From NCBI GenBank assembly GCA_002409325.1, contig DHUU01000002.1, positions 4,126-68,125 of the forward strand: a DNA stretch of 64,000 bases, given 5' to 3'. Shown piece by piece: positions 10,060 through 16,523 of the stretch (its first letter is position 1; every line of letters starts with the position of its first letter). The notes below the pieces were generated by a model. The model did no database searches. It saw only the letters and a program-made list of their open reading frames with translations, and was not told the origin of the DNA. The position numbers and the translations under genes are program-made. Origin of the DNA: Bacteroidales bacterium UBA5226 (lineage in GTDB: Bacteria > Bacteroidota > Bacteroidia > Bacteroidales > UBA932).

Positions 10060-10962
10060 TTATTTAGCAGTCACTGCAGCCAGGGCGATGGAGTTGAGCT
10101 TGGTTTCAATGGAATCGGCCCGGCTTGAAAGTACGCAGGGAGCCGAGGCACCTGCCACAATGGCGGCTTGTTTTGATTCGGGGCTCAGCTGGGTGAGGCT
10201 CTTGTACATTACGTTTGCGCTTTCTATGTTGGGGAAGAGGATGCAGTCCACATCACCTGCCACAGGGCTCTGCAGTTTCTTGATGGCGACAGCCTCGGGG
10301 CTCAGGCATACATCCAGGGCCAGGGGACCGTCTGCGATGCATCCCGGGATCTGGTTGCGATCTGCCATTTTGGAGAGGATGGCAGCATCTACGCAGGCGG
10401 GCATTCCGGGAAGCATCTGTTCGGTAGCAGCAAGGAAAGCCAGTTTGGGTTTGGCTATGCCCAGGGCGTGTGCGGTGCTGACCAGATACTTGGAGATGGC
10501 AACTTTCTGGTTCAGGTCTGGTGCCGGAATCACGGCCATGTCCCCTATGATCAGAAATTTGGGGTAGTTGGGGTGTGTGAGTACAGATACGTGGCTCAAT
10601 ACGGCTTTGGGAGGCAGCAGGCCGGTTTCCTTGTTCAGGATGGCACGCATGTATTTGTCTGTGCTGCACTGGCCTTTCATCAGGATGTCGCCCTGGCCGT
10701 TGCGTACCATATCCACGGCACGGGCTATGGCCGGGAGTTCCTGTTCTACGTTGATGATGGTAAAGGCTGACGGATCTATGTCTTCTTCGTGGCATATGGC
10801 GTTGATCTGAGATTCCTTTCCCACCAGAATACCGTCCACGATGCCTTTCTTAATGGCTTTGTAAACAGCGGTAATGGTGTGGTCGTCAACGGCCCAGGCG
10901 GCAACTAGCCTTTTCTTATTCTGTGAGCGAAGCTGCTCAAATATTTCGTCAAATGATTTCAT
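10060..10962 (-). CDS. ptb: Phosphate butyryltransferase
   Basis: This 300-residue phosphotransacylase moves the acyl group from butyryl-CoA to phosphate, supplying the substrate of the neighbouring Buk. The 'DILMKGQCSTDKYMRA' region (about 93-108), the 'VIPAPDLNQK' segment and the 'GLALGIAKPKLAFLAATE'-like core belong to the PTA/PTB family, and the length of about 300 matches Ptb rather than the larger Pta. It starts 8 nt after ackA ends and precedes buk by 48 nt. Because ackA is also in the operon, some use of acetyl-CoA is conceivable. No separate pta is visible. Confidence 0.92.
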   Translation of the reverse strand: MKSFDEIFEQLRSQNKKRLVAAWAVDDHTITAVYKAIKKGIVDGILVGKESQINAICHEEDIDPSAFTIINVEQELPAIARAVDMVRNGQGDILMKGQCSTDKYMRAILNKETGLLPPKAVLSHVSVLTHPNYPKFLIIGDMAVIPAPDLNQKVAISKYLVSTAHALGIAKPKLAFLAATEQMLPGMPACVDAAILSKMADRNQIPGCIADGPLALDVCLSPEAVAIKKLQSPVAGDVDCILFPNIESANVMYKSLTQLSPESKQAAIVAGASAPCVLSSRADSIETKLNSIALAAVTAK

Positions 10963-10970
10963 AGGTGTGA

Positions 10971-12188
10971 TTATTTATGGTTGGTCAGGTTGTACGTATC
11001 TGTTGCAATGACCAGTTCTTCATCTGTGCTGATAACGACTACCTGAGTTCTGGTCCCGTTGGTTGACAGTATGGCGTTTTCTCCGTGTACCGTTTTGTTT
11101 TTTTCCTGGTCAAAGGAAACACCCAGAAAGCCGAGGCGGGTACCGATGATATGGCGGACTACGGTGTCATTTTCGCCAATTCCGCCGGTGAATACTATCA
11201 GATCTGCTCCGTTCATGGCCGCAGTGTACGCTCCGATGTATTTGAGCACCCTGTAAGCAAAAGCGTGTTGAGCCAGGATGGCCCGCTTGTTCCCCTGGAG
11301 GACTGCATTTTCAATATCGCGGCAATCTGAGCTTTCTCCAAACAAGCCGAGGAGGCCGCATTTCTTGTTCAAAAAGTCGTTGGTCTGGGCGGCTGTCCAT
11401 CCTTCTTTTTCCTGTAGGAATGTGACGATGGAGGGGTCGATATCGCCTGTGCGGGTGCCCATGATCAATCCTTCAAGGGGGGTAAATCCCATGGAGGTAT
11501 CTATTGATTTGCCACCGTCAACGGCGGTTATGGAAGAACCGTTACCCAGGTGACAGGTGATTACTTTTGCCTTATTGAAGTCCAGTCCGGTGAATTCACA
11601 ACCTTTGCGGGCCACATATTTATGGCTTGTTCCGTGGAAACCGTAGCGGCGGATGTCGTATTTTTCATACAATTCAACAGGAATGGCGTACATGTAGGCA
11701 TGCTCTGGCATGGTCTGATGGAAGGCTGTGTCAAAAACAGCCACCTGATGTGCGTGGGGCAGCAGTTTTTCAACGGCATCTATACCCAGTAGGTGGGCCG
11801 GGTTGTGCAGCGGGGCCAGCCCGGCAAGCTTACTGATGTTATTTTTAACCCCCTCGTCAATCTCAACACTATCCTTGTAATATTTGCCACCCTGAGCCAC
11901 GCGGTGTCCTACTGCCTGGATCTGTGTAAGTGATTCAAGAACACCCCATTTTGTATCTGTGAGCAAGTTAAGGATTCCTTTGATGCCTAACGTGTGGTGA
12001 GGAATGGGAAGTTCTTTTTTGTATTTTTCCTTATCCCCTATTAGTCTTTTATGCGTTACACTTCCCATCTCGAGCCCTATTCGTTCGACAATTCCTTGTG
12101 CCAGAATGGAATAATCTTTTTCTGTCTTCATGTCAAGAACTTTGTACTTGATGGAAGAACTCCCGCAGTTTAAAACAAGAATGATCAT
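10971..12188 (-). CDS. ackA: Acetate kinase
   Basis: AckA (405 residues) makes ATP from acetyl-phosphate and ADP. The family signatures are present: 'LNCGSSSIKYK' at residues 5-15, the 'GHRVAQGG' region, 'HLGNGSSI' (nucleotide and metal binding) and 'FTGGIGEND' near the C-terminus. It is the first gene of a three-gene operon with ptb and buk, 8 nt before ptb. The usual partner would be pta, so the pairing with ptb is notable. Its -7 box overlaps the divergent control region of comEC. Confidence 0.96.
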   Translation of the reverse strand: MIILVLNCGSSSIKYKVLDMKTEKDYSILAQGIVERIGLEMGSVTHKRLIGDKEKYKKELPIPHHTLGIKGILNLLTDTKWGVLESLTQIQAVGHRVAQGGKYYKDSVEIDEGVKNNISKLAGLAPLHNPAHLLGIDAVEKLLPHAHQVAVFDTAFHQTMPEHAYMYAIPVELYEKYDIRRYGFHGTSHKYVARKGCEFTGLDFNKAKVITCHLGNGSSITAVDGGKSIDTSMGFTPLEGLIMGTRTGDIDPSIVTFLQEKEGWTAAQTNDFLNKKCGLLGLFGESSDCRDIENAVLQGNKRAILAQHAFAYRVLKYIGAYTAAMNGADLIVFTGGIGENDTVVRHIIGTRLGFLGVSFDQEKNKTVHGENAILSTNGTRTQVVVISTDEELVIATDTYNLTNHK

Positions 12189-12214
12189 GATTGGTTTTGG
12201 TAAGGTTTTTTTAT

Positions 12215-12222
12215 TATATTTG
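12215..12222 (+). promoter_or_regulatory. -7 box for comEC
   Basis: TATATTTG on the plus strand lies inside the leader of the divergent ackA operon, so the two transcripts overlap by about 40 nt at their 5' ends. Confidence 0.5.
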
Positions 12223-12253
12223 AACTATATGTAATAGATTGTAAAAGAATCTG

Positions 12254-12261
12254 CAAAATTA
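12254..12261 (-). promoter_or_regulatory. -7 box for ackA-ptb-buk
   Basis: TAATTTTG on the minus strand matches TAnnTTTG. It leaves a leader of about 60 nt before the ackA ATG at 12188. Confidence 0.55.
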
Positions 12262-12286
12262 CGGAAACTATATGTGATGTGCAAGC

Positions 12287-14152
12287 GTGAGGAGGGGGAA
12301 AAATAGTGTGATGTTGCCGCCTGCAGTGGCCGTTATCTGTGGCACACTGGGCGGTCTTTATTTTGGGGAGTTGCTGGCGGGAGATTTCTGGAAGCCCCTG
12401 GAACCAGAATACTTTGTACCGGGGCTTGCTGCAGGGGCGGGGCAGACTGCCCGGGTCCAGTGGGTGTTTTGGGCACTCCTGTGCATGACGGTGCTGCTTC
12501 TTGTGCTTTTCTTCGTCTCTTTATGGGTGTTCAGACGGCGTCCGGGACATATGCACAAAAGGCTGAAACGGAATGCTTCAAAATATATCTCACAGAGCCA
12601 GCTACGCTACCGTTACGGCCGCGTCCTGTATTATGCCGGTTTGGTTGTATTGTTTTGCTGTGCACTCTGGAACGGTCTGCTGCAATATGTTAATATAGGA
12701 TCGGCTGAGAGCAGGGTACCTGCAGGTGAAAGAAACATTTTGTGCCTGAGGGTAAGTGATTTCCCGGTTCCTGTTCTTACTGCGGCCGGACGTCATTACG
12801 AGCGTATGGAGTGTAGGTTGGTCATGTATTCAGCCGACGGACGCAAGCAGATTCAGGGGAGCGAAAACATGCTGGTATATATTGCCCTGGACAGCACCAT
12901 GGGCAACCGGTACGGGAAAGAGAACACCGCTACACTATCCACGGGTTTGTTGCCGGGAGATGTCTTAATGACACGCTGCAGGGCGTTTTCATTTGTTTCT
13001 GAAACTCCGGTGGCACCTACGTCTTCAGGGGCACTGGCTGTTTCGTCTTTTGACTATCCACGGTATATGGCGCGAAGGGGGTTTTATTGCAGGGCTTATG
13101 TATATGATTACCAGCGGATTCCGACAAATTTAACTTTATATGAAAGACTCAGGCGTTTGCGGGTACCGCTTATCAGCCGATGGGAGGGGGAGGCAGGGGC
13201 AGTGCTGTCAGGGATCTGTCTGGGAGACAAATCCGGGCTGGGCAAGCAGGTGCGGGAAAAGTACAATGTGGCCGGAGCCAGTCACATACTGGCGGTCAGC
13301 GGATTGCACGTAGGAGCGCTTTATGGCTGCCTTGTCTTTGTCCTGGGACTGCCTCAAAAGATAAGACAGGCGCGTCGGTACAGAAGCAGGCACCTGGTGA
13401 AGATTGACCAGGGTCAGGAATTTATGCAGACTGGTCCTGGGCAGTCGCAAATACTCAAAACGTATTCCCTGTCTGGTGGTGCGGGAGCGCATATTATTGC
13501 CTTGCTGCTGATCTGGGCATATGCAGCGGTTGTGGGTTTTAGTGCCAGTGTGATGCGTGCTGCCCTGATGCTGTCCGTTTACGGGGCAGGGAAGGTGCTC
13601 GGTAGCAGGACAAATAGTCTTAACGTTCTGTCTGTTACAGCTTTGATTCTGGTTGTTTTTAAGCCCATGAATCTATACGACCTTGGATTTCAGCTCTCTT
13701 TTACGGCTGTTCTGAGCCTGATCTTGTTTTTTCCGCTGTTGCGCAACCTGTTAAGTCTGCGTCATTTTGTGTTAAGATACCTGTGGGAACTTTTCTGTTG
13801 TTCGCTTTCTGTCCAGCTGGGCACGCTCTGGCTTACTTCAGGTACTTTTGGGGTTATTCCTTTATACAGTCTGCTATGCAATTTCTTTGTCGTTCCCTTT
13901 AGTGCGGTCATCCTGTACTTTTTTCTGCTGTACCTGGTTGTAATGGGTTTGCATCTGGAAAACGCCCTGACGCTGGTGACGCGCCTGCTTCTAATTCTGG
14001 CGACCATATTGGACAAGGCAGTTATGTTCTTTGCAGGGCTTCCTTATACACCCATCCGTTACCAGCCTCACGTGACAGAACAGTTGTTGATGCTCTGGTG
14101 TACCGGCTACCTCTATTTTTTTCTTCGTGACAGGGAGAACCGCAGGCCGTGA
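12287..14152 (+). CDS. comEC: ComEC/Rec2 DNA-uptake channel
   Basis: This 621-residue polytopic inner-membrane protein would form the channel for single-stranded DNA during transformation. It shows an N-terminal DUF4131-like pair of helices, a soluble OB-like region (about 130-290), and the competence domain from about 300 with 'LSGICLGDKSGL' and 'HILAVSGLHVG'. There is no C-terminal metallo-beta-lactamase domain, so the protein is shorter than Bacillus ComEC. I use GTG 12287 because it gives a basic N-terminus (RRGK); ATG 12311 is the alternative. The sequence between about 365 and 400 looks like an inserted hydrophilic loop. Confidence 0.88.
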   Translation: MRRGKNSVMLPPAVAVICGTLGGLYFGELLAGDFWKPLEPEYFVPGLAAGAGQTARVQWVFWALLCMTVLLLVLFFVSLWVFRRRPGHMHKRLKRNASKYISQSQLRYRYGRVLYYAGLVVLFCCALWNGLLQYVNIGSAESRVPAGERNILCLRVSDFPVPVLTAAGRHYERMECRLVMYSADGRKQIQGSENMLVYIALDSTMGNRYGKENTATLSTGLLPGDVLMTRCRAFSFVSETPVAPTSSGALAVSSFDYPRYMARRGFYCRAYVYDYQRIPTNLTLYERLRRLRVPLISRWEGEAGAVLSGICLGDKSGLGKQVREKYNVAGASHILAVSGLHVGALYGCLVFVLGLPQKIRQARRYRSRHLVKIDQGQEFMQTGPGQSQILKTYSLSGGAGAHIIALLLIWAYAAVVGFSASVMRAALMLSVYGAGKVLGSRTNSLNVLSVTALILVVFKPMNLYDLGFQLSFTAVLSLILFFPLLRNLLSLRHFVLRYLWELFCCSLSVQLGTLWLTSGTFGVIPLYSLLCNFFVVPFSAVILYFFLLYLVVMGLHLENALTLVTRLLLILATILDKAVMFFAGLPYTPIRYQPHVTEQLLMLWCTGYLYFFLRDRENRRP

Positions 14153-14164
14153 AACACTTTTTTT

Positions 14165-14172
14165 TATCTTTG
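14165..14172 (+). promoter_or_regulatory. -7 box 5 nt from purF-like start
   Basis: TATCTTTG ends 5 nt before the ATG at 14178 and lies just after the comEC stop. This placement predicts a leaderless or nearly leaderless mRNA. Confidence 0.7.
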
Positions 14173-14177
14173 CAGCC

Positions 14178-15749
14178 ATGGGAGGTTTTTTTGGAATTGT
14201 ATCAAAGTCGCCATGTGCGAATACGCTTTTTTATGGCACTGATTATCATTCTCATATGGGTACCAAACGTGCCGGCCTTGCGACCATGAACGAGCAGGGA
14301 ATCATAAAGCGGAGTATTCACAGGATTGAGAACAGTTACTTTCGCAACAAGTTTGAGGACGAGTTGAGTGAATTTACCGGCAACTCTGGGATTGGAATCA
14401 TTAGCGATAATGATCCGCAACCCATTGTGTTGCGTTCCCATCTGGGAACGTTTGCGATCGTAACGGTGGGCAAGATCAACAACCTGGAAGAGTTGGGCGA
14501 TGAACTGCTTTCCAGGGGTATAAATTTTTCTGAACTCAGCTCTGGACAGATAAATCCTACCGAGGTAGTGGGGCATCTGATCACCCTGGGGCAATCGTTT
14601 GCCGACGGGATCCGCCTGGTGCAGGAAAAAGTACGCGGAAGCTGCAGCATGCTGCTTATGACTCAAGAAGGGATTATTGCAGCCCGCGACCGGTACGGCC
14701 GCACTCCCGTTGTGATTGGAGTACGCCGTAAAAACGGTCACGGCCCCATCCCCATTGAAAAGAACCTTGCCGAGGCAGGGTCCTCAGACGCTCCGGAGTC
14801 TTTCGCTGCGCAACAATGCCAACCTGACGGGGCGCAAAACAGGGCAACAACTCCCGCCGGGGAGATTACTGCCATATCCTTTGCCAGTGAGAGCTGCAGT
14901 TTCCCGAACCTGGACCTGCAATTGACCGGTTTTTTAGGGCCCGGGGAAGCCGTGCTTGCACAAAACGCCTTATTTTCGGATCCCACACAGCCTGGGATGC
15001 CTGCGCTGCAACAGCTGCTGCCGCCGCGCGAAAAGTTGCAGATCTGTACTTTCCTTTGGGTGTACTACGGATTCCCGACCTCGGCCTATGAAGGGATCAA
15101 TGTGGAGGAGGTGCGTTTCCGTAACGGGATGTTAATGGGCAAGGAAGAAGAAACACCAGTGGATTCTGTTTGCAGCATTCCTGACAGCGGAACGGGGATG
15201 GCTATGGGGTACGCTGTGGGAAAGAAAGTGCCTTACAGGCAGGCAGTTGCCAAATATACACCCACCTGGCCCAGGAGCTTTATGCCCTCCGATAAGGAAC
15301 GTCGGGCGCTGGTTGCCCGCATGAAATTGCTGCCTAATGCCGATGTGATACGGGGTGCCCGTCTAGTATGCTGTGATGATTCCATTGTCAGGGGAACACA
15401 ACTGAAGAACAACGTTAGTGTTTTTGTACGCAACGGGGCTAAAGAGATCCATGTGCGGATATCGTGCCCGCCGCTGATCTTTAAGTGTCCTTATATGCAT
15501 TTTACAACAACCCGTTCCGATACGGAATTGATAACACGTCGTTTTATACTGACTCAGAAATCTGATAACCTGAATCTTTACATTGACAGCACTACCCCCG
15601 AGCATAAGGCTATGGTAGAGGGCATACGACAGGAAATGAACTTTACTACGCTGAAATTCAGCAATATAAATAATTTGATTGCTTCTATAGGATTGCCCCG
15701 GGAAAAATTATGTACCTACTGTTTTGATGGTTCGGGTTGCGGGGAATAA
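14178..15749 (+). CDS. PurF-like amidophosphoribosyltransferase paralogue
   Basis: This 523-residue protein has an Ntn-hydrolase glutaminase-like domain (about 1-250) followed by a phosphoribosyltransferase domain with the PRPP loop 'CCDDSIVRGTQ' (about 398-408) and the PurF 'PDSGTGMAMGYA' segment. Unlike true PurF (M-C-G-I), the chain starts M-G-G-F-F-G, so the N-terminal cysteine nucleophile is missing and glutamine hydrolysis as in PurF is unlikely. I recall close Bacteroides proteins with the same start, annotated as amidophosphoribosyltransferase; their role is unclear. Residues about 187-232 form a low-complexity insert. The start is set by the -7 box; reading further upstream would run into comEC. 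Confidence 0.85.
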   Translation: MGGFFGIVSKSPCANTLFYGTDYHSHMGTKRAGLATMNEQGIIKRSIHRIENSYFRNKFEDELSEFTGNSGIGIISDNDPQPIVLRSHLGTFAIVTVGKINNLEELGDELLSRGINFSELSSGQINPTEVVGHLITLGQSFADGIRLVQEKVRGSCSMLLMTQEGIIAARDRYGRTPVVIGVRRKNGHGPIPIEKNLAEAGSSDAPESFAAQQCQPDGAQNRATTPAGEITAISFASESCSFPNLDLQLTGFLGPGEAVLAQNALFSDPTQPGMPALQQLLPPREKLQICTFLWVYYGFPTSAYEGINVEEVRFRNGMLMGKEEETPVDSVCSIPDSGTGMAMGYAVGKKVPYRQAVAKYTPTWPRSFMPSDKERRALVARMKLLPNADVIRGARLVCCDDSIVRGTQLKNNVSVFVRNGAKEIHVRISCPPLIFKCPYMHFTTTRSDTELITRRFILTQKSDNLNLYIDSTTPEHKAMVEGIRQEMNFTTLKFSNINNLIASIGLPREKLCTYCFDGSGCGE

Positions 15750-15758
15750 AAATAATAT

Positions 15759-15766
15759 TATATTTG
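15759..15766 (+). promoter_or_regulatory. -7 box for RRM gene
   Basis: TATATTTG lies 33 nt before the ATG at 15800, giving a short A/T- and C-rich leader. Confidence 0.6.
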
Positions 15767-15799
15767 AATTACATTTAACCTAACATCATTCCTTATTCC

Positions 15800-16069
15800 A
15801 TGAACATTTTTGTTTCCAGCCTTAGTTTTAAGGCAAAAAAAGAAGACCTGACAGAACTTTTTTCTCCGTTTGGAGAAGTACTATCTGCCCGCATTATCCT
15901 GAGCAAGGAGACCCGCCGTTCCCGTGGCTACGGCTTTGTTGAGATGGCTAATGAAGAAGAGGCTCTTGCCGCTATAAAGGCGTTGAATGGTATTGAACAC
16001 ATGGGTAGAACTATCAATGTGGCAGTTGCCAATGAACGTCCTGCAGCAGTACCGTCCCACGACATGTAA
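15800..16069 (+). CDS. RRM-type RNA-binding protein
   Basis: This 89-residue protein is a single RNA recognition motif. RNP2 is 'IFVSSL' (residues 3-8) and RNP1 is 'RGYGFVEM' (about 43-50), with aromatic residues in the RNA-stacking positions, followed by a short tail. Small RRM proteins of this kind are common in Bacteroidetes, which lack Hfq in many lineages, and are thought to bind single-stranded RNA. It is monocistronic, with its own -7 box and a strong hairpin terminator 21 nt after the stop. Confidence 0.93.
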   Translation: MNIFVSSLSFKAKKEDLTELFSPFGEVLSARIILSKETRRSRGYGFVEMANEEEALAAIKALNGIEHMGRTINVAVANERPAAVPSHDM

Positions 16070-16090
16070 CCATGAGTCAATAAGTTGTAA

Positions 16091-16118
16091 AAAAAGCTGA
16101 CTGCAAAGTCAGCTTTTT
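16091..16118. terminator. Bidirectional terminator after RRM gene
   Basis: A 12-bp stem (AAAAAGCTGACT, loop GCAA, AGTCAGCTTTTT) with T runs in both directions. It serves the RRM gene on the plus strand and the 32-codon reading frame on the minus strand. Confidence 0.9.
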
Positions 16119-16148
16119 TTTTCCAGAGTAATAAACAATTCCGGTGGT

Positions 16149-16247
16149 TCAGTTGTTTGAAGGAATAAACAACTGGAAAACGCCCAGGATAGCTGTCAGG
16201 ATTGATATGATCAGCGACAGCCAAGTGATAACATCAGTAAAGTTCAT
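16149..16247 (-). CDS. Putative 32-residue membrane peptide
   Basis: A reading frame of 32 codons begins with ATG at 16247 and ends TGA. The peptide starts MNFTDVITWL, continues as one hydrophobic helix (residues 7-27) and ends PSNN. It has one acidic residue and no lysine or arginine. It lies between two hairpin terminators, the downstream one (16091-16118) with a T run on this strand, so it looks like an independent small transcript. No perfect -7 box is seen; CATCTTTA at about 16283-16290 is a weak candidate. The 'ISILTAILGV' core recalls small 'smalltalk'-type peptides of Bacteroides, a weak resemblance. It may not be translated. Confidence 0.4.
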   Translation of the reverse strand: MNFTDVITWLSLIISILTAILGVFQLFIPSNN

Positions 16248-16324
16248 GATTAAAATCTATTGTAATGATAGTGTTATTAGTTGTAAAGATGCAAAAAAAT
16301 CACAAAAGTTGCATTCTCTTATAA

Positions 16325-16352
16325 AAAAAGCCATCCCGGGGGATGGCTTTTT
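16325..16352 (-). terminator. Terminator between two small reading frames
   Basis: A 12-bp stem (AAAAAGCCATCC, loop CGGG, GGATGGCTTTTT) sits 35 nt after the stop of the 33-codon frame and has the T run on the minus strand. It separates the two small frames. Confidence 0.85.
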
Positions 16353-16387
16353 AATGAATAAAATTTCATTTAAAACAATAAATGTGA

Positions 16388-16489
16388 TTAAAGGGTACCA
16401 ACAAGGCCCATAATCCATTCAATGAGAGCTTCGAACCAAATTGCAATTTGTGCAAAAAGGGCAGAAATGATTTCAATAAGTTGTTCCAT
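16388..16489 (-). CDS. Putative 33-residue acidic amphipathic peptide
   Basis: A 33-codon frame runs from ATG 16489 to TAA 16388. The peptide begins MEQLIEIISALF and is rich in I, L, A, F and W. Its four glutamates (E2, E6, E20, E24) fall at i/i+4 positions on one helix face; there are no basic residues. A perfect -7 box on the same strand starts 33 nt upstream and a hairpin terminator follows the stop, so this forms a complete small transcription unit. It may be a small membrane-active or membrane-regulatory peptide. I recognise no family. Confidence 0.5.
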   Translation of the reverse strand: MEQLIEIISALFAQIAIWFEALIEWIMGLVGTL

Positions 16490-16514
16490 AGTACTAAGGT
16501 GTTAATTACTCAGG

Positions 16515-16522
16515 CAAATTTA
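16515..16522 (-). promoter_or_regulatory. -7 box for 33-codon peptide
   Basis: TAAATTTG on the minus strand begins 1 nt after the stop codon of the S46 peptidase gene and lies 25 nt before the ATG at 16489. Confidence 0.55.
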
Positions 16523-16523
16523 A

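Noticed and set aside
14127..14177. Earlier start for the PurF-like gene inside comEC
   Set aside because: The frame precedes the promoter box at 14165-14172; the family start is MGGFFG.
16144..16413. 89-codon plus-strand frame across the small-peptide region
   Set aside because: It crosses a strong terminator hairpin and both small minus-strand frames, and its sequence resembles no folded protein.
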